Assembly (NCBI GenBank): GCA_030748635.1
Contig: JASMLP010000004.1
Coordinates: 1 to 64,000, forward strand
DNA: 64,000 nt
Direction: 5' to 3'
DNA from: Planctomycetota bacterium
GTDB taxonomy: Bacteria > Planctomycetota > JACQVV01 > JASMLP01
Both the position numbers and the translations under genes were made by a program. Positions 19,905 through 30,317 of the stretch are shown piece by piece (the stretch's first letter is position 1; each line of letters begins with the position of its first letter). The notes beneath the pieces are model-generated. The model searched no databases, was not told the origin of the DNA, and saw only the letters and a list, made by a program, of their open reading frames with translations.

Positions 19905-21149
19905 ATGTCAACGATCGATCAATCTGTAAATAGGCAGCCCAAGATGTCTCGATCCGCTTTCTCTTGCAGAAATCGGATAGGGTGCGCCTGTATCGGCCTG
20001 ATCCTCTTGTGGACTTCCCCTGGAGCCTCGGGGCAAGACCCGACTCCCCCTCAGACGCCACAACAGTTCACTCGTAAAAGCGAGCTGAAGCTAACCTATA
20101 CGGCCAACGAAGCCAGTTTGAGTCGTATCCGACTCTGGACCACTTGGGACAGAGGACGCACCTGGAAGATCGAAAAGGAGCAGACTGGCCCGTTTCCTGG
20201 ATACTTTCTATACCGCCCCGATCGCGACGGAGTCTTTGGCTTCCGGGCCCAATCCATCGATCTGGCCAATAACTCGGAAGCCGCGCCGATTTCAGGTGTC
20301 ACCCCACCCATCGCCTTGATCGTGGTCGACCGAACCCCTCCCAGCCCTCGACTCTTCAAACCTCTGGAGAATAGCCAGGTCCTCGGCGGACGTTCCTACT
20401 CCGTCTGGTGGGAAGTTCGAGACGCCTACCTCTCCGAAAAACCGGTTACGATCAAGCTTCGGGTCGGCGAAAGCGGAACGTGGGAGTCGGTTCCCGGCGG
20501 ACCTTTCCCTCCCCGAGGGAAAGCAGCGGTCGAACTCCCCGACCTTCACAGTCCGGCCGAAATCGAAATCACCTGCTCAGACCGAGCCGGAAACCGAGCC
20601 CGACTCCTACGCCGATTCAACATCATCCCCCTGCACGACCCCTCCAACCCCCAAGCATCGACGTCCCCGGACAACAAACTCCTGCGCGCCCAGGAGTACT
20701 GCCGAGAAGGACAACGATTCTTTCGTGAAGGGCGATACGAAAACGCCGTCGCCTCCTACCAGAAAGCTCTGGATATCGAGCCGCAACTCGCCGTCGCCAT
20801 CCACGACCTGGGAGTCGTTCATTTTCATCGCGCAGATTACGTACAAGCTTTTTCCTACCTACAAAAAGCCCGAAAGCTAAAACCCAAAAACGCGAAATTC
20901 AGCCTGTACCTTGGGCGAGCTTACTTCAAGATGAATCGCCTCCAACAAGCTCTGCAAGAATTCGAATCTTCCCTGGATCATGCACAAAACGAATACCAGA
21001 AAGCCGAAGCTCTCTGGGATGCCGCCCGGGTCTTTCAACGCCTCGGACGTGGCCCCGAAGCCCGTCGCCGATGGAGGCGAATCATTGAAATTGGCAATAA
21101 CCCACGGGCAGTTCCCGCCCGCTACGAACTGGAAAAGGCCTCGAAATAA
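19905..21149 (+). CDS. Secreted protein with Ig/FN-like N-terminal region and C-terminal TPR repeats
   Basis: Signal peptide GCACIGLILLWTSPGASGQ; TPR motif AQEYCREGQRFFREGRYENAVASYQKALDIEPQ; start uncertain (19875/19905/19944). Confidence 0.65.
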   Translation: MSTIDQSVNRQPKMSRSAFSCRNRIGCACIGLILLWTSPGASGQDPTPPQTPQQFTRKSELKLTYTANEASLSRIRLWTTWDRGRTWKIEKEQTGPFPGYFLYRPDRDGVFGFRAQSIDLANNSEAAPISGVTPPIALIVVDRTPPSPRLFKPLENSQVLGGRSYSVWWEVRDAYLSEKPVTIKLRVGESGTWESVPGGPFPPRGKAAVELPDLHSPAEIEITCSDRAGNRARLLRRFNIIPLHDPSNPQASTSPDNKLLRAQEYCREGQRFFREGRYENAVASYQKALDIEPQLAVAIHDLGVVHFHRADYVQAFSYLQKARKLKPKNAKFSLYLGRAYFKMNRLQQALQEFESSLDHAQNEYQKAEALWDAARVFQRLGRGPEARRRWRRIIEIGNNPRAVPARYELEKASK

Positions 21150-21194
21150 GCCGAACAAACCGATCTCTATCGAGATTCTCAGGAGAATCAGGGC

Positions 21195-21806
21195 GTGACA
21201 AAAGAATCCAAACGCGAACCCACCCAATCGAGACGCCGTCGTGGCGCCAATCCATCCTCTACCAGTTCCCGCAAACGCCGACCGGCCGAGGAAGAGCAAG
21301 ATCCGGCCCAGCTCGAATTGGCAAAAAAACAGTACCGAAACCAACTTCTACTCTGGGTAATCGGACCGGTTCTGTTTCTACTTTTTGCCGTCTCGGTCTT
21401 TGTCGGGTGGATCCCCAACCCTCTCGCTTCCAGCCCCTCCGCCCCTGAGGGACCCAAGGGACCCTCTTCAAAAGAGTTGTGGGCGAAAGCGGAAGAACTC
21501 TTTTCCAAAAGTGACACGTTGTTCCTGGAGGCCAATGACCTCAAAAGCGAACACGAACAGGATCTTCAGGCCGCTCGGGAAGAGATCAACGACAAGTTCG
21601 ATCAGGCTGAAGCCAAGATCTACGAAGCGATCGCGAAAGCCAACGAGGTACTCGAAAAAGATGCCGAGGTCTATCGAAAGCGCGGCAAGAGTGAGCCCTG
21701 GATCAAGGCGACTCAAAAGAAAAGTCGTCAGATCATCACCACCTGGGAGTTGACAATAACCGACATTCAAAATCTCCGGGTCAAGAACGAGGATGACCAA
21801 GAGTAA
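21195..21806 (+). CDS. Hypothetical single-pass membrane coiled-coil protein
   Basis: GTG start; basic N-terminus, TM LLLWVIGPVLFLLFAVSVFVGW, helical tail. Confidence 0.6.
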   Translation: MTKESKREPTQSRRRRGANPSSTSSRKRRPAEEEQDPAQLELAKKQYRNQLLLWVIGPVLFLLFAVSVFVGWIPNPLASSPSAPEGPKGPSSKELWAKAEELFSKSDTLFLEANDLKSEHEQDLQAAREEINDKFDQAEAKIYEAIAKANEVLEKDAEVYRKRGKSEPWIKATQKKSRQIITTWELTITDIQNLRVKNEDDQE

Positions 21807-22902
21807 CCTGATGCGTTTCGTCGCGATCCTATGCCTGCTGTCCCTGGGGTGTGTCATGCAACCTCGACCCCCCTCGACCCCGCCGACCGCCTCGGTCTCT
21901 GCGCCCGAGCCCCCCGGCCCGCTCGACAGCCTGATCGAACCGGCAGATTTTGCCCCGATCACACGCGGTCAATCTCCGTCAACCGATCCATCCACTCGTG
22001 TTGTTTCGACCAAGACGCCCCAGACTCTCCCGGCCTCTCCAGCACCCCGACAGCCTGCTTCCACCCAAAACCCCGAGCAGAGCGGCAGTAACATTCTCTG
22101 GGTTCGCACGGTTCCCAAAGAGGAGGTGAACCCCAAGACGAAGACCCAGTCGGCCCCCGATCCTCCCCGGCAACCGACCCCCACTCTTCCCCGAAAAACG
22201 GCCCCCGCAACACCCACCCCCAACCCGATTCCGGTCTCTACCGAAACTCGCCTCCTGAGTGCGTTGCGCTCCCAGACCGGCGATTTCCGTACAAATCTTC
22301 TCCGATTGCTCGAACACTTCCTTCTCGTTGACAATCCGATCGGCGCCCGACAGATACTCGAAGAATTCAAGGACCAGATTCCCGAAAAAGACTACGAACT
22401 GACCCTCCTGCAATCTCAGATCTATCGCCGCCTCGGCGACAACAACGCCGCGACGAAGCACCTCCACGAGGCGATGGAGTCCGAACGCCGGTATCTCCCC
22501 CTGCGAGTGCGCGAAATCCTGTTCATCGAAGGGGTGATGGAAGGATATGGCCGCTACAAACCTCGGCCAAGTTCGATCTTTCGCCCCGGAGACGTGGCCA
22601 AGATTTACTGCGACCTGGAAAACTGCACTCTCCGTGAAGACTCTCCCCTCTTTCACCTCGAACTGACCCTGAACTGGGACCTGATCCAACCCGACGGACG
22701 AATCACCCCCATTCCCAGCCTCCCCACCGAACGAGTCAAGGTTTCCTATCGAGTGGCTCGCAAGGAAAATTGTCTTACCAGCCAGATGATCCTTCCAAAA
22801 AACATTCCCCCTGGAAGCTACCGGATTCGACTGACCGTCATCGATCTGAACAAGACTCGTCTTTCCCGAACCACGATTGAGCTTCCCTTCGAACTCGAAT
22901 AG
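21793..22902 (+). CDS. Hypothetical Pro-rich lipoprotein
   Basis: MRFVAILCLLSLGCVMQP lipobox; Pro/Thr-rich linker then helical and beta C-terminal domain. Confidence 0.65.
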   Translation: MTKSNLMRFVAILCLLSLGCVMQPRPPSTPPTASVSAPEPPGPLDSLIEPADFAPITRGQSPSTDPSTRVVSTKTPQTLPASPAPRQPASTQNPEQSGSNILWVRTVPKEEVNPKTKTQSAPDPPRQPTPTLPRKTAPATPTPNPIPVSTETRLLSALRSQTGDFRTNLLRLLEHFLLVDNPIGARQILEEFKDQIPEKDYELTLLQSQIYRRLGDNNAATKHLHEAMESERRYLPLRVREILFIEGVMEGYGRYKPRPSSIFRPGDVAKIYCDLENCTLREDSPLFHLELTLNWDLIQPDGRITPIPSLPTERVKVSYRVARKENCLTSQMILPKNIPPGSYRIRLTVIDLNKTRLSRTTIELPFELE

Positions 22903-22923
22903 CCCCACCCTGGAGATTCCAAC

Positions 22924-23583
22924 GTGAAGTTCTTTATAGATACCGCTGATGTCCAAGAGATCCGTGCTGCCCATGCTCTGGGAATTCTCGACGGAGTCAC
23001 CACCAATCCGAGTCTGGTCGCGAAGACCGGACGCCCTTTTCGTGAGGTGATCGCCGAAATCTTGGAAATCTGCAAAGGTCCAGTTTCGGTCGAGGTTGTC
23101 GCCACGGAAACCGAAGCCATGCTCGCGGAAGCCCAAGAGATCTCCACGATGGGAGAAAACGTCGTCATCAAGCTGCCGGTCACTGCCGACGGACTCCGCG
23201 CGACCAAAACCTTGAGTGATCGGGGCGTCCCGGTCAACAACACACTCTGCTTCTCCGCGCTACAAGCCCTGATGAGCGCCAAGGCCGGAGCCGCCTACAT
23301 CAGCCCCTTTGTGGGGCGCCTAGACGATGTCGCTCATAACGGAATGGAGCTGATTCACGACATCCGAACCATCTACGATAACTACGGGTATACGACCGAA
23401 ATCCTCGTCGCCTCCATCCGTCACCCCATGCATGTCCTGGAAAGCGCCCAGATCGGCGCGGACGTCTGCACGATTCCCTTTGGGGTCTTCGACAAGCTGA
23501 TCAAGCACCCCCTGACCGACCTCGGCCTGGAAGCTTTTCTGTCGGATTGGGCCCAAACCGGCGAAAGCGTTCTGTCCTCTTAA
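22924..23583 (+). CDS. tal: Small transaldolase / fructose-6-phosphate aldolase family
   Basis: [65 protein letters not shown]. Confidence 0.92.
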   Translation: MKFFIDTADVQEIRAAHALGILDGVTTNPSLVAKTGRPFREVIAEILEICKGPVSVEVVATETEAMLAEAQEISTMGENVVIKLPVTADGLRATKTLSDRGVPVNNTLCFSALQALMSAKAGAAYISPFVGRLDDVAHNGMELIHDIRTIYDNYGYTTEILVASIRHPMHVLESAQIGADVCTIPFGVFDKLIKHPLTDLGLEAFLSDWAQTGESVLSS

Positions 23584-23601
23584 AGCCGCTCGACCCGGTC
23601 G

Positions 23602-24363
23602 CTACTTGCCCTCCACCCCCAGAAGCGGATTCCACATCACAGTACCCCAGGAACTCCAACCACGCCCTCCGGCGTTGATCCCCGCATTACCGGCCGCGTC
23701 GTATTTCTCGACATTCCCGGCAAAATAGAGAATCATCGTAGTCCCCTCGCCATGGCGCATGGCATCGGTACTCCCCTTGACGCCACACGGCTGACTCCCT
23801 GTCGTCCCGTCGCTCCGTCCACCGAAGAGCAAAACCGTCTGCTTCTTCTTCTTGCACCGATCGAACGGGAAAAAATAGTAGCCGCTGGATACCAATCCGG
23901 TCACCGGGTACCTCTTCCCAATCCGGATGTGATTCGTGTAATCGACGAAATTCACACCCCAGCAGATTCGCTCGTTCATCTTGTAGCTGTGTTTCTGAAG
24001 AGTGGGGTTGTTCTCATCTCCCAGCGTGCTTCCGGTTCCGGCCCAGAGTGGACATTGCTTGGAACGAGTTTCACCGGAATCTCCCCAGTGATCGTCGATC
24101 TTATCGAACCAGCAGTACTTGGGCCCTGGAGCTCCTGAATCCGCGTCGGTATGGGGAAGATAGCCATTATTGTTGGTCACATACGACATCATGGCCACAT
24201 GAATCTGTTTCAGATTGCTGATGCAAACCGCTTCGTTGGCCTTGAACTTGGCGCTGGTGATCGCCGCGAGAATCATGCTCCCGATGAGTCCGATGATGCC
24301 GATCACCACCATGAGTTCGATGAGAGTGAATCCTCTGCGATGCAACGACGGAATCCGGGTCAT
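23602..24363 (-). CDS. Type II secretion/pilin-like prepilin with N-terminal methylation motif
   Basis: RRGFTLIELMVVIGIIGLIGSMILAAITSAKFKANEAVCISNLKQIHVAMMSY. Confidence 0.85.
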   Translation of the reverse strand: MTRIPSLHRRGFTLIELMVVIGIIGLIGSMILAAITSAKFKANEAVCISNLKQIHVAMMSYVTNNNGYLPHTDADSGAPGPKYCWFDKIDDHWGDSGETRSKQCPLWAGTGSTLGDENNPTLQKHSYKMNERICWGVNFVDYTNHIRIGKRYPVTGLVSSGYYFFPFDRCKKKKQTVLLFGGRSDGTTGSQPCGVKGSTDAMRHGEGTTMILYFAGNVEKYDAAGNAGINAGGRGWSSWGTVMWNPLLGVEGK

Positions 24364-24568
24364 GAAATAACCTCTATTTGGAGTAAAACAATATCCACCT
24401 GGAAGAAACGACTAGCGATCCTACGTGGGATTCACGGGTTTAGCAAGATCATCCCCTCTCCTCATCGAACCGAAACCGCTTGACTCACCGCGAACCTCAT
24501 GATACCGTTCGACCTTTTGTTTTTCACCCATATAGTCCATCCAGACAAGGACTTACGGAGCATCAAGC

Positions 24569-26509
24569 ATGGCCAACTACATACCCAATCTGATCAGCCT
24601 TCTGGGAATTCTCTCCATCTTGTTCATCGGTTATCTGGCAAGCACACACCGTTCCAAGATCCAATGGCGCATCGTGATCTGCGGACTCGCACTCCAGCTC
24701 GCCTTCGCCATCATCATCCTCAAGACCCCGATCGGCTTTCCGATCTTTGATGGCGTCAAGGAATTCGTCAACCAGATCCTGGATTTTACCCATCAAGGAG
24801 GCTCCTTTGTCTTTGGCAGCATGGCCAACGAATTCGGGCAGGGAGGGATCTTCGCTTTTCGGGTCCTGACCACGATCATCTTCTTTGCCAGTCTCATGTC
24901 CGTCCTCTATTACCTAGGTATCATCCAGTGGATCGTTGTCGGTATGGCCAAGATCATGACCCGCTTGATGGGCGTCTCCGGAGGAGAATCGCTTTCGGCC
25001 GCCGCCAACGTCTTTGTCGGTCAAACCGAAGCCCCGCTGGTCGTCAAGCCCTACGTCTCCACCATGACAACTTCCGAACTGATGGCGCTCATGACCGGAG
25101 GGTTCGCGACCATCGCCGGCGGTGTCCTGGTGGCCTATGTCGCCTTTGGAGTCAGCGCTGGCCACCTCCTGGCCGCCTCGATCATGTCCGCACCCGCCGC
25201 TCTTCTTCTGGCCAAAATCTTTGTTCCCGAAACCGAAGAGTCGGTGACCGCGGGCGAGGTCAAGATCGAACTGGAGCAACCCAACGCGAACGTGGTCGAC
25301 GCCGCGGCCGCCGGCGCCGCGGATGGAATCCAGCTCGCCATCAACGTCGCCGGCATGTTGCTCGCTTTCATCGCTCTGGTCGCGATGCTCGACTGGAGTC
25401 TTTCCTTGCTCAAAGACGCGCTTCTTTGGACCACGGCCGGATCCAGTTGGATCCAGGCCTACTGGCCTGGGTCGCTCAAACAATTCTTCGGATACGTCTT
25501 CTGGCCGCTCGCCTGGGTCATGGGGGTCCCCGCTGCCGACTGCTCGTCCTTCGGAAATCTGCTGGGTACCAAAATCGCCGTGAACGAGTTCGTGGCGTAC
25601 ATGAGTCTCACCGCAGAACGTCCCATGACGCTCCTCGCCGCATCCTTCAGTCCACGCGCCTTCATGATCGGCACCTACGCTATGTGCGGTTTCGCCAACT
25701 TCAGTTCGATCGCCATCCAACTCGGCGGCATCGGAGGCATCGCTCCGGAACGTCGCCACGATCTGGCCAAGCTGGGCCTCAAGGCGATGTGCGCCGGCGC
25801 CATGGCCAGTTTCATGACCGCCTGTCTCGCCGGGGCCTTGATCACCGTGCAGGAAAGCGATTACCGCTACGTTCGCGACGCATCGAGTGCTCTCGAAAAG
25901 GGCACCGGACACGGAAACGCGCTCTGGGTCGCCGATGAATTCATCCTTCGTTACCAGCAAGCCGATCCCGATTCGAGCTGGCTCAAAGAAGCCCAAACCC
26001 TGCGCGAGAAAACGATCCTCGCCTCGATCGAGAAGAAGGTCGCCGAAGCGATGGAGTCTGCAGCCGGAGCTTCCTCCGACGAACTGGAATCGATCGATAA
26101 AGGCCTGGACGCGCTGCGCGCGATCAAGAAAGATCTGTTGATAGAGGGACACCTGAGATCTGCTCTGGAAAAGCTTCTCGGCTCCTTAGGAACCGGAGAC
26201 CAGATCGCCTCCCTCCACCGCCAGGCTCACGGCGCCGAAGAAGGCTTTGAAGCCCTTTCGTCCGAGGACAAAAACGAGGGAGTCGCCACTCTCTCCAGTC
26301 AGCTTCTGAACGCTGTCACCAGCGACCAGGACCCCACGGTCGACCTCATGAACCAGATTCCTGAAACCTCCCGCGAACGGATCGCAACCCTCGTCAGCCA
26401 TTGGCGTACTCTCTGGAAAGACTCCGCGGCCAACCGCGAGCTCGATGGCGTTGGCTCTCGGATCCGTGAACTGGAAGCCATGAAAACCGGGATGGGGAGC
26501 CAGGAATGA
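24569..26509 (+). CDS. Concentrative nucleoside transporter (NupC/CNT family) with long C-terminal extension
   Basis: Hydrophobic core with QTEAPLVVKPYVSTMTTSELMALMTGGFATIAGGVLVAYV and MCGFANFSSIAIQLGGIGGIAPERR; C-terminal ~220 aa hydrophilic extension. Confidence 0.9.
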   Translation: MANYIPNLISLLGILSILFIGYLASTHRSKIQWRIVICGLALQLAFAIIILKTPIGFPIFDGVKEFVNQILDFTHQGGSFVFGSMANEFGQGGIFAFRVLTTIIFFASLMSVLYYLGIIQWIVVGMAKIMTRLMGVSGGESLSAAANVFVGQTEAPLVVKPYVSTMTTSELMALMTGGFATIAGGVLVAYVAFGVSAGHLLAASIMSAPAALLLAKIFVPETEESVTAGEVKIELEQPNANVVDAAAAGAADGIQLAINVAGMLLAFIALVAMLDWSLSLLKDALLWTTAGSSWIQAYWPGSLKQFFGYVFWPLAWVMGVPAADCSSFGNLLGTKIAVNEFVAYMSLTAERPMTLLAASFSPRAFMIGTYAMCGFANFSSIAIQLGGIGGIAPERRHDLAKLGLKAMCAGAMASFMTACLAGALITVQESDYRYVRDASSALEKGTGHGNALWVADEFILRYQQADPDSSWLKEAQTLREKTILASIEKKVAEAMESAAGASSDELESIDKGLDALRAIKKDLLIEGHLRSALEKLLGSLGTGDQIASLHRQAHGAEEGFEALSSEDKNEGVATLSSQLLNAVTSDQDPTVDLMNQIPETSRERIATLVSHWRTLWKDSAANRELDGVGSRIRELEAMKTGMGSQE

Positions 26510-28953
26510 GAAGCCAAGCGTTCCTCCCAACGCTTTTTCTACTTGGCAGCCTCCTGGTCGTCGGTTGCGGTCCGGAATACAAACTACCGGATGAACGCAC
26601 CGACGCCCTGGTCCGGATCACCATTCTGCACACGAACGACATCCACGGTCAGATCCTTCCCCAGAAAGGATTCTGGGTCGACCCCGCCAACCCGCCCCTG
26701 ATCGGCGGGCTTCTGTCGGCCGCCACCTACATCCACAAGGTCCGCGAAGAGGTCTCCCGAAAGGGAGGCCACCTCCTGGTCCTGGACTCCGGGGATCTCT
26801 ACCAGGGCACACCCGAAGGAACCCTGACCAAGGGCGATGTCGTCGTGGACATCATGAACAGCATCGGATACGACGCCGTCGCTCTGGGCAATCACGAATT
26901 TGATCACGGCATCGACAACGCCCGACGACTGGCGAAACGAGCCAACTTCCCATTCCTTGCGGCTAACTGCCGAGAAACCGCGTCCGGACGCGCTCCTCCT
27001 TTTCTTCAATCACACCTTCTGCGTGAAATCGAGGGCATTCGCCTCGCGGTCATCGGTCTCACGACCAGCGACATGGAAAACGTGGTCGGCCCCGGACTTA
27101 CCCGGGGCCTCGAGTTTCTCCCCGAAAAAGAAGGGATTTTGAGTGCGGCCGAGGAGCTTCGCCCGACCCAACAAGACTTTGTTCTCCTCATCTCTCACTC
27201 TGGGATCGAGAAAGAGCAGGAACTTGCCGGTCTTTTCCCGCGCATCCCTCTCATCCTGGGTGGACATTCCCATACGGGTCTTCCCGGCGGCTGGCGTCAT
27301 CCCGACACCGGAGTCTGGTACTTCCAGACTTTTGGGAAAGCCTCCGCGATCAACCGAGTCGACCTGGTATTCAGTGCGCGCAGTCATAAACTGCTCGAAC
27401 TTTCCGGTGAACTGGTGAGCCTGAACTGCAAAGACTACCCACCGGACGAAAATGCTCAAAAAATCTTTACTCCCTACCAGGAGGACATTGGGCGGATCAT
27501 GGATGTCCGGGTCGGAAAATCCACGATCCCACTCACCAGGAACCGGGGATTCCTCTCCAGCCCGGTGGGCAACTGGGTCACCGACCAGATGCGCAAACGC
27601 ACCGGAGCCAGTATCGCTCTTACCAACAAGACCGGATTGCGAACCGATATTCCCGCCGGGGAGATTTTCCGTCGCAACCTATTCGAACTCTCTCCCTTCG
27701 GAAACACCCTGGTCACCATGGAACTCACCGGCACCGAAATCAGGCAAGGGCTGGAGTACAACCTCAGCCAGGACAAGTTTGTTCTGGAGGTGAGCGGGAT
27801 GAGCTATACCCACGACGAACGGAGGCCCGTGGGCAACCGGCTGATCGAGGTCTGGGTCGATGGACAACCTCTGGTCGACTCCAGAATCTACCGTGTTGTC
27901 ACCAACGATTTTCTCGCTTCGGGCGGAGACGGGCACATCATGTTTACTCGCGGTCGCAACCGAACCAAAACAGGCATCGTCCTGCGCGAACTCGAAGAAG
28001 AGACCCTCCGGACGAATCCCCCCGACCGTTCTATCGAGGAAAACCGAATCCGTAGCATCACGCCCGCCCCGACCCCGCCGGACCCGAAAAACACCCCGAC
28101 CGCCAAAGCCCGGGGCATCGGCGTAGCCAGTCCCGTATCAGCCGCCGGCATGCGCTGGATGGAAACCGAAGCCGACCGAGCTCTCTCGGAGTGGACGCGA
28201 CGTCACGAAGTCCCAACTCGACGCATCGAAGTGAACGCCGAAGACGAACGAATCGACACCCTACGAATACTGGCCAGCCGCACCGACCTGGGAATCGTCG
28301 TCGCTCTGGGACGCGGCTACAGGAAAGCGCTTCTTCATGTCGCTCCTAGTTATTCGGACGTGTTGTTCTTGTGGGTCGACGCCTCGGCCCCCAACCCGTC
28401 ACTCCCCCCTCTGGCGACCAATGTGATCACCCTACCGATGGACCGACGTGCGCCAGGCTATCTCGCCGCTCTGTTGGCTGCTCGACGTTCTCCCGGTCAA
28501 CCACTTCTCTTTCTCGCCGGAGGAAAACACCCTTCAAGCATTGAGTACGAAACGGGCATCCAGGCCGGCGCTCGTGCCACGAACGTATCTCGAGTTCGTA
28601 TCGAACACCTCGACCAGGGAGCTTCTGGATACCAGGATTGGAAGACGATACGAAATCGTCTGTCCGAACTGATTCCCGACAACCAGGCCGGGGCGATCTT
28701 GCACATGGGATCTGAGCCGGCCTCCAGATCCTCCAACGAAATCCTTCTCGGATACGATGTCCGGATCGACCTCCATCACGCACTCCTGGACGTCTGGACC
28801 CGACTCTGCCGAAACCGTAAAACCGTGGGGCAAAACCTCCCCATATTGAGCCGAGTAGCGTACGATCTAAAAGATGAACTCCCCAGTTCATTGCGCCAAA
28901 AACTGGATGCGACCATCCAAAAACTAAACGAGGGAAGCATCGAATACCGATGA
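26506..28953 (+). CDS. Lipoprotein fusion: 5'-nucleotidase (UshA-like) + BMP/PnrA-like periplasmic nucleoside-binding domain
   Basis: LVVGC lipobox; ITILHTNDIHGQ, ALGNHEFDHG, GGHSHTG; C-terminal TDLGIVVALGRGYRKALLHVAPSYSDVLFLWVD...YLAALLAARRSPGQPLLFLAGGKHPSSIEYETGIQAGARATN resembles BMP family. Confidence 0.8.
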   Translation: MRSQAFLPTLFLLGSLLVVGCGPEYKLPDERTDALVRITILHTNDIHGQILPQKGFWVDPANPPLIGGLLSAATYIHKVREEVSRKGGHLLVLDSGDLYQGTPEGTLTKGDVVVDIMNSIGYDAVALGNHEFDHGIDNARRLAKRANFPFLAANCRETASGRAPPFLQSHLLREIEGIRLAVIGLTTSDMENVVGPGLTRGLEFLPEKEGILSAAEELRPTQQDFVLLISHSGIEKEQELAGLFPRIPLILGGHSHTGLPGGWRHPDTGVWYFQTFGKASAINRVDLVFSARSHKLLELSGELVSLNCKDYPPDENAQKIFTPYQEDIGRIMDVRVGKSTIPLTRNRGFLSSPVGNWVTDQMRKRTGASIALTNKTGLRTDIPAGEIFRRNLFELSPFGNTLVTMELTGTEIRQGLEYNLSQDKFVLEVSGMSYTHDERRPVGNRLIEVWVDGQPLVDSRIYRVVTNDFLASGGDGHIMFTRGRNRTKTGIVLRELEEETLRTNPPDRSIEENRIRSITPAPTPPDPKNTPTAKARGIGVASPVSAAGMRWMETEADRALSEWTRRHEVPTRRIEVNAEDERIDTLRILASRTDLGIVVALGRGYRKALLHVAPSYSDVLFLWVDASAPNPSLPPLATNVITLPMDRRAPGYLAALLAARRSPGQPLLFLAGGKHPSSIEYETGIQAGARATNVSRVRIEHLDQGASGYQDWKTIRNRLSELIPDNQAGAILHMGSEPASRSSNEILLGYDVRIDLHHALLDVWTRLCRNRKTVGQNLPILSRVAYDLKDELPSSLRQKLDATIQKLNEGSIEYR

Positions 28954-30317
28954 ACATCACAACAAAGATTACGTATCCGATTCTCGTTGCGCTGACAGTT
29001 CTGGGAATCGCCCCGACTTCGGCGCAAAAATCATCTCCTTCCTCGAAAACCTCCGCCCCCAAAAACGTCATCATCATGATCGGTGACGGAATGGGGCTGA
29101 ACCAGGTGGCTCTAGGTCGGATTCTCGCCGGCGACCCAGGAACTCCACTCTCCTTCGAAAAGCTACCGATACGAGGCTACCTTTCGACCCACTCGTCGAG
29201 TCACATCGTGACCGACAGCGCGGCATCAGCCACCGCGCTGGCCACCGGACAAAAGGTGCCCAATCACGTCATAGCGATCACCGGAGAAGGGAAGCCGATC
29301 CGCAATCTGTTCGAGGCCGCCCACGACCGAGGCTTGAGAACCGGGATCGTCACCAACACGCGACTCACCCACGCGACTCCCGCGGCGTTTTCGGCTCATG
29401 TAGTGCACCGTTCACAAGAAAAATCGATCGCCGCCCAGATGACCCGAAACAAATCCCATGTCCTCCTCGGCGGAGGTGGACGTGTGTTCAGCGCAGAAAT
29501 GCGCAAGGAGTATGTCCAAGCCGGCTACGACCTGGTCACCGACCCCAAATCCCTTGCAAAGAGCCGAAAATCCCGAATTATCGGTCTCTTTCATTCCAGC
29601 CACATGTCTTTCGAGCAAGACCGGAACCCCGAGACAGAACCCTCCCTCGCGGACATGACCGCCAAGGCGCTGAAGGCCCTTTCCATTCGGAACCCCGGCT
29701 TTCTTTTGCTGGTCGAAGGGGGACGGATCGACCACGGCGGACACGCACACGACGGGTGCGCGATCGCGCACCAGACCATCGCCTTCGCCAAAGCGGTCGA
29801 AGTCGCCGTTTCTTTTGCCCGCAAGAATAAAAATACCCTGATCTTTATCACCGCCGATCACCCAACGGGCGGTCTCGCGATCAGCGAGAGTGTCGATCCA
29901 AAAATGATACGGAGCGTTCCCCACTCCAGCGAATGGATCAGTAAGAAGATCAAAAGCGGCGCCGATCTCGCATCGGCCTGGAAAGAAGGGACCGGCCTCG
30001 ATCCGCTCAACGAATCGGAACGAGCCACGATCGAAAACCCGAACCTCAAACTGCGTATGAACACGAAAATCGGGCATGTTCTTTCGGCCCGAGCGGGTCT
30101 GCACTTCTATCCTCTGGAAGTCCAAGCCACCCATTACAATACCAGCGGCCACGACGGCCTGTTCGTGCCCTATTACGCCTACGGCACTCGCGCCACCTCC
30201 TTGATCGGGATGATGGACCAGACAGATGTCCCCAAGCGTATCGCCCGATTGCTCGGCTTGAATCTCCACTCTTCCTCGAAATCCAAGAAGAAATCGACCG
30301 CGAACGGGAAGAAGTGA
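28950..30317 (+). CDS. Alkaline phosphatase (PhoA family)
   Basis: VIIMIGDGMGLNQVALGR, VTDSAASATALATGQK, VEGGRIDHGGHAHD, TADHPTGGL. Confidence 0.92.
   Translation: MNITTKITYPILVALTVLGIAPTSAQKSSPSSKTSAPKNVIIMIGDGMGLNQVALGRILAGDPGTPLSFEKLPIRGYLSTHSSSHIVTDSAASATALATGQKVPNHVIAITGEGKPIRNLFEAAHDRGLRTGIVTNTRLTHATPAAFSAHVVHRSQEKSIAAQMTRNKSHVLLGGGGRVFSAEMRKEYVQAGYDLVTDPKSLAKSRKSRIIGLFHSSHMSFEQDRNPETEPSLADMTAKALKALSIRNPGFLLLVEGGRIDHGGHAHDGCAIAHQTIAFAKAVEVAVSFARKNKNTLIFITADHPTGGLAISESVDPKMIRSVPHSSEWISKKIKSGADLASAWKEGTGLDPLNESERATIENPNLKLRMNTKIGHVLSARAGLHFYPLEVQATHYNTSGHDGLFVPYYAYGTRATSLIGMMDQTDVPKRIARLLGLNLHSSSKSKKKSTANGKK

Noticed and set aside
21979-23136. 385-aa minus-strand ORF antisense to the lipoprotein and transaldolase genes
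   Set aside because: Spans two convincing + genes and their junction; no protein motif; typical shadow ORF.
24914-26152. 412-aa minus-strand ORF antisense to the nucleoside transporter
   Set aside because: Mirror ORF of a GC-rich, strongly coding gene; low-complexity Gly/Asp/His composition with no recognisable motif.
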